Origin: Mycobacterium shimoidei | GTDB lineage: Bacteria > Actinomycetota > Actinomycetes > Mycobacteriales > Mycobacteriaceae | Assembly (NCBI GenBank): GCA_002101905.1 | Contig: LQPU01000050.1 | Location: 1-53,474 of the forward strand | Direction: 5' to 3' | Length of the DNA: 53,474 bases | In this document: piece after piece, positions 1 through 8,477 of the stretch | How the letters are laid out: each line of letters opens with the position of its first letter | How positions within the stretch are numbered: position 1 is the first letter of the stretch | Notes under the pieces: generated by a model | Databases searched by the model: none | The model's input: the letters and a program-made list of their open reading frames with translations, nothing else | Told to the model about the DNA's origin: nothing | Position numbers and translations under genes: made by a program

Positions 1-1
1 T

Positions 2-307
2 TCATCTTCAGAAGACCTCGACCCCTACCCCGGTAACGACGCGCCGGCCAGCTCTACACCCTCAACTGCGAAGAGCCACCAAACTCACCCGCTATCCGAC
101 CTGGTGTTTGCGCTGATCCCCACCGCGTTCTACTTCCAGGTTGACCCCGACATCGACGGAACCTTCAGCGATGGCGCATTCCTTGTCCCGGACAGTGCGC
201 TGGGCTACCTGGCTCAGACCCTCGATTTCATGTTGTTGACCCCAACCGGTCTTGGCTTCGTGCTCGACCCGCTGATCGACATCCTGACGGGGCAGCCTCC
301 GTTCTGA
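2..307 (+). CDS. 3' end of an unrecognised gene (truncated by window start)
   Basis: The reading frame is open from base 2 to the TGA ending at 307, so the first codons lie outside the window. The visible 101 residues begin with a Ser/Pro/Thr-rich stretch and continue into a more hydrophobic part that ends in ILTGQPPF. I do not recognise a family. An internal GTG at 104 could be a start, but the frame upstream of it is open and has coding-like composition, so continuation from outside is more likely. A secreted or surface protein is possible from the low-complexity linker, but this is a guess. Confidence 0.5.
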   Translation, partial: SSSEDLDPYPGNDAPASSTPSTAKSHQTHPLSDLVFALIPTAFYFQVDPDIDGTFSDGAFLVPDSALGYLAQTLDFMLLTPTGLGFVLDPLIDILTGQPPF

Positions 308-493
308 GGATTGAGCTGAGCTGCTGGATAGTTTCGGCTATTCAGTTCGCTGGAAAGGCTGGACAATCCACTTCTCCGATGAGGTGGACACTCTGACCGG
401 CGGGGAACGTCCGGCCCCGTAGGTCAGCGTGCCCAGTCGGGCAAGCATGGAAGTTCTCCCGTTCCCGGGTGGGATGCTGGCTCGACAATTTAA

Positions 494-538
494 GCCGGTC
501 GCCCGGTCGCGAAATGCGGCCGGGCGACCGGTGGTTTT
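494..538. terminator. perfect 12-bp hairpin, likely bidirectional terminator
   Basis: CCGGTCGCCCGG at 495-506 pairs perfectly with CCGGGCGACCGG at 520-531 across a 13-nt loop. On the plus strand a short TTTT run follows at 535-538. It lies about 190 nt after the plus-strand stop and about 90 nt after the minus-strand stop, so it could end either transcript. Confidence 0.5.
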
Positions 539-581
539 ACAGATGTTGAATATATATCGGACCGACGCCAAATATCAGTGT

Positions 582-598
582 GAGGTTCTCATAACCTC
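582..598 (-). terminator. small hairpin just past the penicillin-binding lipoprotein gene
   Basis: GAGGTT and AACCTC pair across a 5-nt loop. It lies about 22 nt beyond the minus-strand stop at 620 and is followed on that strand by an AT-rich stretch. The stem is only 6 bp, so it is a weak candidate. Confidence 0.25.
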
Positions 599-619
599 GA
601 TATAGCGAAGTTACAGCGC

Positions 620-2428
620 TCAGGCCAAATAGTCGGCGGGCAGTGACTCGATCATGAACTTGGTCATCCGCACCGCATATTCCGAGCTGCCGCCCCCGAC
701 GATGAGCGACGCGAATGCCATGTCGCCGCGGTATCCGGCAAACCATGAATGCGATCCGCCGGGAAATTCGGCTTCGCCGGTCTTCCCGAACACCGCGCCA
801 CAACCGGCGATGTCGGTGCCGGTGCCATTGGTCACCACCAGCCGCATCATCGGGCGCAGCCCGTCGAGCATCTTGGCGCTGATGGGTGTGGCATTACCGG
901 TGGTGGTCGTGGGCCGTCCCTCGATGAGCTTGGGCACCGGCGTTTTCCCGGCGGCCACCGTCGCCGCGACCATGGCCATGCCGAACGGGCTGGCCAGCAC
1001 CTTGCCCTGCCCGAAGCCGTCCTCGGTGCGCTCGGCCACGTCCACGGTCGGCGGCACCGCCCCCGTCACCGTCGGCAGACCGTCGATTTCGTAGTCCAGC
1101 CCGATGCCATATTGCGCCGCCGCCTGATTGAGCGCCCGCGGCGGCATCCGGCTGGCCAGCTCGGCGAATGTGGTGTTGCACGAACTGGCGAACGCCCGCG
1201 ACATCGGCACCACGCCCAGATCGAATCCCCCGTAGTTGGGGATGGTGCGATGCCCGATGTCCATTTCCCCGGGGCAGCCCAGCAGGGTGTTCGGAGTGGC
1301 CATGTCGCGCTCGATCGCCGCGCCGGCGGTGACCATCTTGAACGTCGACCCCGGTGGATACAGACCGGTCGTGGCGATCGGGCCGCCGAGATCGGCGGCC
1401 GCGTTCTGCGCGACGGCCAAAATCTCGCCCGTCGACGGCTTGATTACCACGATCATCGCCTGCCGCGTCTGATTGTCCACTGCACGCTGGGCGGCGTTCT
1501 GGACTGCTCGGTCCAAGCTGATCGAGATCGACGGCGCCGGTGAGGGCTCGACTTCGTGCAGCACGGCGACGTCGACGTTGTTCTGGTTGACGCTCACCAC
1601 CCGCCAACCAGGTTGTCCGTCGAGCTGATCGACGACGGCCTTCTTCACCTCGCTCATCACGGCGGGCGCGAAATGTTCGTCGGTGGGCAACAACTCGGCC
1701 TGCGGGGTGATCACCACGCCCGGCAGCTGGCCGAGCGCCGGTGCCACGTTGTTGTTGTCCCCGACGCGCAAGGTGATCAGATCGAGCGGCTTGGCCGACG
1801 AACTGGCGCGCTCGGCGAGTAACTGCGGATCATTCAACGTGTCATCGAACGGATGCAGCACATCTACCACCGCGCGTGCGGTGTGAATCAGCTGATTGCC
1901 GGCCTGGGTGGCATCGAGTGTGTAGTGGTACAGGTAGCCGGGCACCAACACGTCGGTGCCGCCGGCGTCGATGACCGAAGCGCGCCGGGGCGGGTCCGCG
2001 CGCAGCGCGAACGACTGATGTTCGCCAAGCCGCGGATGCAGCCCGCTGTTGCTCCACCGCACCTGCCATTGCCCGTCGTCGCGAACCATCTTCAGCTGAC
2101 CGTCGTAGGTCCAGGTCCGGTCCTTCGGTAGATGCCAGGTGTAGCGGTACGCCACGGTGCCGGCATCCTCGGTGTACTTCGCGCCCAGGATCTCGGCGTC
2201 CAGATGGGTGGCCTGCAGGCCGGCCCACGCCGCGTTGAGCGCTTCACGCGCTTCGCTGGGGTTGTCACTGAGATCGGCGGCCGCCGCGGTGTCCCCGTTG
2301 GACAACGCCGCGAAGAATCGTTCGGCTGCCGGCGCCGGACCATCCGGACGCGGGGTGCATCCCTGCAAAGCGACGACGGTGACGCATGCCGCCGAAAACC
2401 CCGCGACCCGTGATATTAAAGTTGCCAT
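620..2428 (-). CDS. penicillin-binding lipoprotein (class B transpeptidase-like, Rv2864c-type)
   Basis: 602 residues; predicted DD-transpeptidase of peptidoglycan cross-linking, anchored to the outer face of the membrane as a lipoprotein. The start is the ATG at 2428 because it gives a signal peptide ending in a lipobox (VVALQGC, Cys24). The open frame continues upstream but only as antisense to the next gene. An NTF2-like MecA-type N-terminal domain (about 30-150) and a dimerisation region precede the transpeptidase domain. All three catalytic motifs are visible: STFK (Ser361, Lys364), SCN (Ser416) and KTGE (Lys549). The M. tuberculosis homologue is 603 residues. It is last in the dxr-rip1-ispG-GNAT run; the relFG toxin-antitoxin genes found beside it in M. 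tuberculosis are absent. Confidence 0.95.
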   Translation of the reverse strand: MATLISRVAGFSAACVTVVALQGCTPRPDGPAPAAERFFAALSNGDTAAAADLSDNPSEAREALNAAWAGLQATHLDAEILGAKYTEDAGTVAYRYTWHLPKDRTWTYDGQLKMVRDDGQWQVRWSNSGLHPRLGEHQSFALRADPPRRASVIDAGGTDVLVPGYLYHYTLDATQAGNQLIHTARAVVDVLHPFDDTLNDPQLLAERASSSAKPLDLITLRVGDNNNVAPALGQLPGVVITPQAELLPTDEHFAPAVMSEVKKAVVDQLDGQPGWRVVSVNQNNVDVAVLHEVEPSPAPSISISLDRAVQNAAQRAVDNQTRQAMIVVIKPSTGEILAVAQNAAADLGGPIATTGLYPPGSTFKMVTAGAAIERDMATPNTLLGCPGEMDIGHRTIPNYGGFDLGVVPMSRAFASSCNTTFAELASRMPPRALNQAAAQYGIGLDYEIDGLPTVTGAVPPTVDVAERTEDGFGQGKVLASPFGMAMVAATVAAGKTPVPKLIEGRPTTTTGNATPISAKMLDGLRPMMRLVVTNGTGTDIAGCGAVFGKTGEAEFPGGSHSWFAGYRGDMAFASLIVGGGSSEYAVRMTKFMIESLPADYLA

Positions 2429-2502
2429 TGGGGCTGATGTTACGAACTGCGGCGGCTCCGTCAGCGGAGGCGCACCGAGACTGTCGTTATCGCCGTAATC
2501 GC

Positions 2503-2520
2503 GCCGGCCACGCGGCCGGC
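2503..2520 (-). terminator. GC-rich hairpin between acetyltransferase and lipoprotein genes
   Basis: GCCGGCC and GGCCGGC form a perfect 7-bp stem with a 4-nt loop, starting about 10 nt after the acetyltransferase stop. There is no T-run, so it may only weaken read-through into the downstream gene. Confidence 0.35.
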
Positions 2521-2529
2521 CGTGAAGCC

Positions 2530-3384
2530 CTAGTCCAGCAGGACCGTCGCGAAACTGCCGACCTCTCTGAAGCCCACCCGGGCGTAGGCGGCGCGGGCCA
2601 CGGTGTTGAAGCTGTTCACGTAAAGGCTGGCGATCCGCCCGGTCCCGACGATCACCGCCGCCAGCGTGGCGGTGCCGGTCGTCCCCAGCCCTTGGCCACG
2701 CCGATCCGGACGCACCCACACCCCTTGGATTTGCCCGACGGCCGGCGACTGCGAGCCGATCTCGGCCTTGAACACGACCTCGCCGTGCTCGAAGCGTGCC
2801 CACGCCCTGCCCTGGGTGATCAGGTTGGCCACCCGGCGGCGATAGCCGCGACCGCCGTCGCCGAGCCGCGGATCGACACCGACTTCGCCGATGAACATGT
2901 CCACGGCCGCCACGAGATACGCGTCGATTTCGGTGAGCCGCACCTGGCGCACTTCAGGATCGATCGCGCAGGTCGGCATCGAACTCAGTGCCATCAACGG
3001 CTGATGGTCGCGCACATCGCGGGCCGGGCCCCACGCCGTCTCGAGCCGGCGCCACATCGGCATCACCAATTCGGCCCGGCCGACCACCGACGAGCATCGC
3101 CGTGAACCGCTCATCGCCTCGTCGGCGAAGGCTTCCAAGTCGGCGAGCCCGCCGCGCACCGGAATCAGGTTGGGCCCGGCGTAGCACAGCGATTCATCGG
3201 CGCCGCGTCGCGTCCACAGCTCACCACCGATCGCGCTGGGCTCGATGCCGTGGTCGGCGACCCGCGCAGCCACCATGCATGACCCGACGGGGTCTTGGTC
3301 GAGGACGCGGCGCACGGCCGCGGCATCCCGGACCACCGACACCCGTCGCTCGTCGACTAAGCGATGGATGGGCGGAGCCGACAT
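2530..3384 (-). CDS. GNAT-family N-acetyltransferase (Rv2867c-type)
   Basis: 284 residues. A GCN5-type acetyl-CoA binding fold occupies the C-terminal half: the segment RPDRRGQGLG at about 220-230 is the acetyl-CoA pyrophosphate-binding R/Q-x-x-G-x-G/A loop, followed by a helix and a closing beta strand. The N-terminal half is a DUF4081-like domain commonly found fused to this fold in actinobacteria. The acceptor substrate is unknown. I chose the ATG at 3384, which has a GAAAG-like ribosome site upstream; a GTG at 3393 is an in-frame alternative. The gene follows ispG by 42 nt and is probably co-transcribed with it. Confidence 0.9.
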   Translation of the reverse strand: MSAPPIHRLVDERRVSVVRDAAAVRRVLDQDPVGSCMVAARVADHGIEPSAIGGELWTRRGADESLCYAGPNLIPVRGGLADLEAFADEAMSGSRRCSSVVGRAELVMPMWRRLETAWGPARDVRDHQPLMALSSMPTCAIDPEVRQVRLTEIDAYLVAAVDMFIGEVGVDPRLGDGGRGYRRRVANLITQGRAWARFEHGEVVFKAEIGSQSPAVGQIQGVWVRPDRRGQGLGTTGTATLAAVIVGTGRIASLYVNSFNTVARAAYARVGFREVGSFATVLLD

Positions 3385-3426
3385 AGGCAACACTTTCTGC
3401 GAGCAGGCGGCCGGACTGGGCCTCCC

Positions 3427-4599
3427 TCAGCTTACGGTCACAACAGGCGAACCGCTCGCACTTGTTGTCGGGCCCGGCGTGCCGTCCGACCCCATCTCCG
3501 AAGCCAATCGCATGGCCTCTTCGATCAGCGTCTCGACGATCTGCGCTTCGGGCACGGTCTTGATGACCTGGCCGCGTACGAAAATCTGGCCCTTGCCGTT
3601 GCCCGACGCCACCCCGAGGTCGGCCTCGCGTGCCTCGCCCGGACCGTTGACCACACAGCCCATCACCGCGACGCGCAGCGGCACCTCGAGGCCGTCGAGG
3701 CCCGCGGAGACCTCGTTGGCCAGCTTGTAGACATCGACCTGGGCACGCCCGCAGGACGGGCAGGACACGATTTCCAGCGAGCGGGGCCGCAAATTCAGCG
3801 ATTCCAGGATCTGGTTGCCGACCTTGACCTCTTCGACCGGCGGCGCCGACAGCGACACCCGGATGGTGTCGCCGATGCCTTTGGACAGCAGCGCGCCAAA
3901 GGCCACCGCCGACTTGATGGTGCCCTGAAACGCCGGGCCCGCTTCGGTGACACCCAGGTGCAGCGGGTAATCGCACTGGGCGGCCAGCTGCTCGTAGGCA
4001 GCGACCATGATCACCGGGTCGTTGTGCTTGACGCTGATCTTGATGTCGGAAAAGCCGTGCTCCTCGAACAGCGACGCCTCCCACAGGGCCGATTCCACCA
4101 GTGCCTCCGGTGTGGCCTTGCCGTACTTGGCCATGAACCGCTTGTCCAGTGAACCCGCGTTGACGCCGATGCGGATCGGAACACCGGCCGCCCCTGCGGC
4201 TTTGGCGACCTCTTTGACCCGGCCGTCGAACTCCTTGATGTTGCCGGGGTTCACCCGCACCGCCGCGCAGCCCGCGTCGATCGCGGCGAAGATGTACTTG
4301 GGCTGGAAGTGGATGTCGGCGATCACCGGAATCTGGCTGTGCTTAGCGATTTCCGAGAGCGCGTCGGCGTCCTCTTGGCGCGGGCAGGCCACCCGGACGA
4401 TGTCGCAACCGGCGGTGGTCAGCTCGGCGATCTGTTGCAGCGTGCTGTTGACGTCGTGGGTTTTGGTGGTGGTCATGGACTGCACGGCGATCGGATGATC
4501 GCTACCGATGCCGACGTTGCCCACCATCAACTGGCGGGTCTTGCGCCGCGGCGCCAACGTGGGCGCCGGTGGTTCCGGCATGCCCAAGCCGATAGTCAT
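3427..4599 (-). CDS. ispG: 4-hydroxy-3-methylbut-2-enyl diphosphate synthase (flavodoxin/ferredoxin type)
   Basis: 390 residues; converts 2-C-methyl-D-erythritol 2,4-cyclodiphosphate to HMBPP in the MEP isoprenoid pathway in the cytosol. The N-terminal TIM-barrel carries the signature around QSMTTTKTHDV. The C-terminal Fe-S domain has the expected cysteines in SCPSCGR and in VMGCVVNGPGEA, which together ligate a 4Fe-4S cluster. Length matches the mycobacterial GcpE (about 387). It lies 7 nt after rip1 and in the same run as dxr, so two MEP-pathway enzymes flank the membrane protease. Confidence 0.97.
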   Translation of the reverse strand: MTIGLGMPEPPAPTLAPRRKTRQLMVGNVGIGSDHPIAVQSMTTTKTHDVNSTLQQIAELTTAGCDIVRVACPRQEDADALSEIAKHSQIPVIADIHFQPKYIFAAIDAGCAAVRVNPGNIKEFDGRVKEVAKAAGAAGVPIRIGVNAGSLDKRFMAKYGKATPEALVESALWEASLFEEHGFSDIKISVKHNDPVIMVAAYEQLAAQCDYPLHLGVTEAGPAFQGTIKSAVAFGALLSKGIGDTIRVSLSAPPVEEVKVGNQILESLNLRPRSLEIVSCPSCGRAQVDVYKLANEVSAGLDGLEVPLRVAVMGCVVNGPGEAREADLGVASGNGKGQIFVRGQVIKTVPEAQIVETLIEEAMRLASEMGSDGTPGPTTSASGSPVVTVS

Positions 4600-4606
4600 G
4601 AATCTC

Positions 4607-5806
4607 CTACTGGAACAACCTGATCGGGTTGACCAGGTCGGCGGTTACGGTCAGCAGCATGTACCCGACCACGACGACCAATACGACGTAGGTGGCCGGC
4701 ATCAGCTTGAGGTAGTTCACCGGCGCGGCGGGCAGGACGCCGCGCGCCGAACGGATCGTGTTGCGGATCTTCTCGAACACCGCGATGGCGATGTGCCCGC
4801 CGTCGAACGGCAGCAGCGGCACCAGGTTGATGGCGCCCAGCACGAAGTTCAGCTGGGCCAAGAAGAACCAGAACGCCACCCACAGCCCGTGGTCGACGGT
4901 GTCGCCGCCAATAATCGATGCTCCGACCACGCTGATCGGGGTTTCCGGATCGCGCTCCCCGCCGCTGATCGAATGCACCAGCGCTCCGACCTTGGTCGGA
5001 ATCTTGGCCAGCGCCTTACCCAGTTCCACCGACAGGTCTCCGGTGAACACGAAGGTGGCGGGGATCGCGCTGACCGGGTTGTAGTGCGTCGGCCCCGGTT
5101 GGGCGGCGCTCACACCGATGGCCCCGACGGTGCTGGACCGGTCGCCGTCGGTGAACCGCTGGGTTTGGGTGACGTCGACCATGACGGTGAACTTGGAGCC
5201 GTCGCGCTCGATGACGAACGGCGTTGGCCCGTTGAGCTTTTGCACCGCGGCCACCAAGTCGGTAAAGCTGTCCACGTCGGTGGCGCCGACTTTGCTGATC
5301 ACATCGCCGGACTTGATGCCGGCCAGCGCCGCGGGCCCGGCTCCGGTGCACTTGCCCAGTTCACCTTTGGCGATCTCCGGTGCCACACATGCGGTTTGGC
5401 CGACGACCGCGCGGGTGTCCGGGCGCAGGTCGGGCAGTCCCCACGCCACCGCGATGCCGTAGATCAGTATCAGCCCGATCAGGAAGTTCATACCCGGCCC
5501 GGCCAGCAACACCGCGCTGCGCTTCCACGTCTTTTGCTTGAACATGGCGCGCTCACGCTCGTCGGGCTGCAACTCCTCGACGGCAGTCATTCCGGCGATG
5601 TCACAAAAGCCGCCCGCGGGCACGGCCTTCAGTCCGTATTCGGTTTCGCCGCGCCGCGTCGACCACAGCGTCGGCCCGAAGCCGACAAAGTAACGCCGCA
5701 CCTTCATACCGGTGGCGCGCGCGACCCACATGTGGCCGCATTCATGCAAGGCGACCGAGATGAGGATGGCCAACGCGAACAGCACGATGCCGATTACGAA
5801 CATCAT
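4607..5806 (-). CDS. rip1: site-2 intramembrane metalloprotease Rip1
   Basis: 399 residues; zinc metalloprotease that cleaves membrane-embedded anti-sigma factors and other substrates in the bilayer (regulated intramembrane proteolysis). The zinc motif HECGH is at residues 21-25 in the first membrane helix, and the third ligand lies in the C-terminal LLPFDGGH segment. A PDZ domain sits in the middle (about 120-210), containing the PAALAGIKSGDVI ligand-binding strand. Four membrane helices are expected. The M. tuberculosis protein is 404 residues and nearly identical at both ends. Its start overlaps the dxr stop by 4 nt (ATGA), indicating translational coupling. Confidence 0.97.
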   Translation of the reverse strand: MMFVIGIVLFALAILISVALHECGHMWVARATGMKVRRYFVGFGPTLWSTRRGETEYGLKAVPAGGFCDIAGMTAVEELQPDERERAMFKQKTWKRSAVLLAGPGMNFLIGLILIYGIAVAWGLPDLRPDTRAVVGQTACVAPEIAKGELGKCTGAGPAALAGIKSGDVISKVGATDVDSFTDLVAAVQKLNGPTPFVIERDGSKFTVMVDVTQTQRFTDGDRSSTVGAIGVSAAQPGPTHYNPVSAIPATFVFTGDLSVELGKALAKIPTKVGALVHSISGGERDPETPISVVGASIIGGDTVDHGLWVAFWFFLAQLNFVLGAINLVPLLPFDGGHIAIAVFEKIRNTIRSARGVLPAAPVNYLKLMPATYVVLVVVVGYMLLTVTADLVNPIRLFQ

Positions 5807-7041
5807 CGGGTGCCAATGACCTCCTGTGTGACGATCCGCTTCGCCCGGTCGCGGGCCCAGGACTGCGCGTCGAGTACGTCATCCACGGTAGCGGGTGAAA
5901 CCGCCCACTGGTCGGCGGCGCTCAGCACCTCGGCGATGGTGCGCACGATGGCCGGGAATTTGATCCGGCCGGCGAGAAACGCCTCGGCTGCTTCTTCGTT
6001 GGCGGCGTTGTAGACGGCGGTCATGCAGCCGCCGGTCTGGCCGGCCCGCCGGGCGAGCTCGACCGCCGGGAAAACGGTTTCGTCGAGCGGCTCGAATTCC
6101 CAGCTCGAGGCGGTGGAGAAATCGCAGGCCGCGGCGACGCCGGGAACCCGGGCCGGCCAGCCCAGCGCCAGCGCGATCGGCAGCTTCATGTCCGGCGGAC
6201 TGGCCTGCGCGATCGTCGAGCCATCGGTGAAGGTGACCATCGAGTGCACGATCGACTGCGGATGGACCACGACCTCGATGCGCTCGTAGGGAATGCCGAA
6301 CAGCAGATGGGTCTCGATGAGCTCGAGCCCCTTGTTGACCAGCGACGCCGAGTTCAGGGTGTTCATCGGCCCCATCGACCAGGTCGGATGCGCGCCGGCC
6401 TGTTCGGGGGTGACGTGCTCGAGTTCGGCGGCCGACCAGCCGCGGAACGGCCCGCCGGATGCGGTGAGCACCGCCCTGGCGACCTCGTCGGGGGTACCGC
6501 CGCGCAGGCACTGCGCCAGCGCGGAGTGCTCGGAGTCGACCGGCACGATCTGGCCCGGTCGCGCCGCCTGCAGCACCAGCGGGCCGCCGGCGACCAGCGA
6601 CTCCTTGTTGGCCAGCGCCAGTCGCGCCCCGGAGGCCAGCGCCGCCATCGTCGGACGCAGCCCCAGCGCACCCACCAGGGCGTTCAGCACGACGTCGGCC
6701 TCGGTCTCTTCCACCAGCCGGGTGACGGCGTCGGGGCCGCTGTAGCTGACCTCGCCGACCGTCTTCGCGGCGTTTTCGTCGGCGACCGCGATGTTGGTCA
6801 CCCCGGTTTGCGCGCGCTGGCGGGCCAACAGGTCGGGATTCGCCCCGCCGGCCGCCAGTCCGACCAGCTCAAACCGATCGGGATTGGCGGCGATCACCTC
6901 CAACGCCTGGGTGCCGATCGAGCCGGTGCTGCCGAGCACCAGGACGCGTCGCCGCCGGTCGAGTGTGAAGCTAGCTTCACTTTCGGCGCCGAACGTGCGG
7001 CCAGCCTCACGTTCGGCGTGGCCGTCAACCGGGCTGCTCAC
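5803..7041 (-). CDS. dxr: 1-deoxy-D-xylulose 5-phosphate reductoisomerase
   Basis: 412 residues; NADPH-dependent conversion of DXP to MEP, the committed step of the non-mevalonate pathway. The NADPH fold begins with GSTGSIGTQ (about residues 36-44); catalytic and metal-binding segments SEHSA, GGPFRG and NTLNSASLVNKGLE are all present. The GTG at 7041 is chosen: there is no usable in-frame start between residue 2 and the Rossmann strand. The N-terminus is therefore some 18 residues longer than in M. tuberculosis. The extra residues are encoded by the tandem 30-nt repeats at 6959-7018. A GGCACAAT element ends 6 nt upstream of the start, so the message could be leaderless. Confidence 0.95.
   Translation of the reverse strand: MSSPVDGHAEREAGRTFGAESEASFTLDRRRRVLVLGSTGSIGTQALEVIAANPDRFELVGLAAGGANPDLLARQRAQTGVTNIAVADENAAKTVGEVSYSGPDAVTRLVEETEADVVLNALVGALGLRPTMAALASGARLALANKESLVAGGPLVLQAARPGQIVPVDSEHSALAQCLRGGTPDEVARAVLTASGGPFRGWSAAELEHVTPEQAGAHPTWSMGPMNTLNSASLVNKGLELIETHLLFGIPYERIEVVVHPQSIVHSMVTFTDGSTIAQASPPDMKLPIALALGWPARVPGVAAACDFSTASSWEFEPLDETVFPAVELARRAGQTGGCMTAVYNAANEEAAEAFLAGRIKFPAIVRTIAEVLSAADQWAVSPATVDDVLDAQSWARDRAKRIVTQEVIGTR
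6959..7018. repeat. tandem pair of 30-nt palindromic repeats inside dxr
   Basis: Two 30-nt units (6959-6988 and 6989-7018) related to each other and to the pair at 22707-22766. The first contains the perfect 16-nt palindrome GTGAAGCTAGCTTCAC. Both units end in TTCGGCG on the plus strand. Because each unit is 30 nt, the pair adds 20 codons to dxr without shifting frame; the two units encode AEREAGRTFG and AESEASFTLD. Confidence 0.85.
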
Positions 7042-7131
7042 CCATTCATTGTGCCGTGTTGGCGATCGTTGGCGTATGCCAGAATGTCGGGGCATCCGCT
7101 TTTCGAAGCTTTTCGAACGTGAGGAGTCAAC

Positions 7132-7386
7132 GTGGCCGGTACTGAGGTGGAGCGCGCCGACAGAGTCGACGTTGCCGAGGTGCCTTCCGCGGAATGGGGT
7201 TGGAGCAGGATCAACCACCGAACCTGGCGCTTGACCGGACTTTTCATCGTCGCGTTCTTGCTGCTGATGCTGCGCGGCAACCACGTCGGGCATATCGAGG
7301 ATGTGTTTTTGATCTGCTTCGCGGCGCTGTCGCTGTTCTTTGTGGTGCGCGATTGGTGGGGCCGCCGCCGCGGCTGGATCAGGTAA
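7132..7386 (+). CDS. DUF2631 membrane protein (Rv2876-type)
   Basis: 84 residues, unknown function. The GTG start at 7132 has a clear GAGGAG ribosome site 6 nt upstream. A charged, soluble N-terminus (about 30 residues) leads into two hydrophobic segments, LTGLFIVAFLLLMLRG and IEDVFLICFAALSLFFVV, separated by a short GNHVGH loop, and a basic tail. This is the DUF2631 pattern of actinobacteria. In M. tuberculosis the homologue lies near the mpt70-mpt83-dipZ cluster; none of those genes is present here. It converges on rlmN and overlaps its end by 8 nt. Confidence 0.85.
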   Translation: MAGTEVERADRVDVAEVPSAEWGWSRINHRTWRLTGLFIVAFLLLMLRGNHVGHIEDVFLICFAALSLFFVVRDWWGRRRGWIR

Positions 7387-8476
7387 TTGCGCCTTCGGCG
7401 GCCAGCTGGCCGCACGCGGCCGCGATCTCTCGGCCGCGGGTGTCACGCACCGTGCAGGACACGCCTTTGGTGCGGACGCGACGAATGAACTCCCGCTCCA
7501 CCGGCTTGGGGCTGGCGTCCCAATCGCTGCCAGGCGTGGGGTTCAGTGGAATGACGTTCACGTGGGCCAGCGGGCCCAGCACCCGATGCAGCAGCTTGCC
7601 CAGCAGATCCGCCCGCCACGGCTGGTCGTTCACGTCGCGGATCAGCGCATACTCGATCGACACTCGCCGACCGGTGACGTCGGCGTAATAGCGGGCCGCG
7701 TCGAGTGCTTCGGCGATCTTCCACCGGTGGTTAACCGGCACCAGCGTGTCCCGCAGCTCGTCGTCGGGTGCATGCAGCGACAGCGCCAGCGTCACGCCGA
7801 GCCGTTCGTCGGCCAGCTTGCGGATGGCTGGGGCCAGCCCCACCGTCGACACCGTCACCGACCGCGCCGAGATTCCGAACCCCCCGGTGATGCCACGGAC
7901 CGCGGCGACCACCCGCGAGTAGTTGGCCAGCGGCTCGCCCATGCCCATGAAGACGACGTTGGACAGCCGCTGACAAGACGGGCCGAAGTCGTCGCGCAGC
8001 GCGGTGGCCGCGGCGCGCACCTGCTCTAAGATCTCGGCGGCCGACAGGTTGCGGGCCAGCCCGCCTTGCCCCGTCGCGCAGAACGGACACGCCATGCCGC
8101 ACCCGGCCTGCGACGAAATGCACACCGTATTGCGCTGTGGGTAGCGCATCAGCACCGACTCGAAGGTGGTGCCATCGAGCGCCCGCCACAACGTTTTACG
8201 GGTCTGGCCCCCGTCGCAGGCGATGTCTCGGGCGGCGGTCAGCAGGTTGGGAAACAACGCTTCGGCGACGCGGTCACGGTCCGCGGCCGGCAGGTCGGTC
8301 ATCTGCCGCGGATCGGCGATCAGCCGGCCGTAATACTGATGCGCGAGTTGTCTGGCACGAAACCGCGACAACCCCAGCTCGGCGACGGCGGCCGCACGGC
8401 CCGCCTCGTCGAGGTCGGCGAAATGCCGCGGCGGCAATGCCCGTCCCGGTGCCTCGAACACAAGTTGGCGCGCCAT
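7379..8476 (-). CDS. rlmN: dual-specificity 23S rRNA/tRNA adenine-C2 methyltransferase
   Basis: 365 residues; radical-SAM enzyme that methylates C2 of A2503 in 23S rRNA and A37 in tRNA. The 4Fe-4S/SAM motif CxxxCxxC appears as CGMACPFC in the middle of the protein, followed by the glycine-rich ATGQGG. A C-terminal cysteine (VSCTVRDTRG) is the methyl-carrying residue of the family. Length equals the M. tuberculosis homologue (364). It follows cdsA after a single base and closes the pyrH-frr-cdsA-rlmN run. Confidence 0.96.
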   Translation of the reverse strand: MARQLVFEAPGRALPPRHFADLDEAGRAAAVAELGLSRFRARQLAHQYYGRLIADPRQMTDLPAADRDRVAEALFPNLLTAARDIACDGGQTRKTLWRALDGTTFESVLMRYPQRNTVCISSQAGCGMACPFCATGQGGLARNLSAAEILEQVRAAATALRDDFGPSCQRLSNVVFMGMGEPLANYSRVVAAVRGITGGFGISARSVTVSTVGLAPAIRKLADERLGVTLALSLHAPDDELRDTLVPVNHRWKIAEALDAARYYADVTGRRVSIEYALIRDVNDQPWRADLLGKLLHRVLGPLAHVNVIPLNPTPGSDWDASPKPVEREFIRRVRTKGVSCTVRDTRGREIAAACGQLAAEGAIT

Positions 8477-8477
8477 G

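Larger units (their letters stand above)
308..619. other. intergenic gap with two hairpins
   Basis: No convincing gene. The stretch lies between the end of the plus-strand partial gene and the end of the minus-strand penicillin-binding lipoprotein gene, so both neighbours are transcribed into it. It holds the two inverted repeats listed separately (495-531 and 582-598) and a short AT-rich patch around 549-557. Short frames in this gap are not supported by composition or start sites. Confidence 0.6.

Noticed and set aside
620..2803. 727-residue minus-strand frame extending the penicillin-binding lipoprotein
   Set aside because: The first 125 codons run antisense/out of frame through the acetyltransferase gene and are Arg/Gly-rich shadow; the ATG at 2428 gives a perfect lipoprotein signal.
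4508..6013. 501-residue plus-strand frame
   Set aside because: Lies opposite rip1, ispG and dxr; composition is the typical mirror shadow of high-GC coding sequence.
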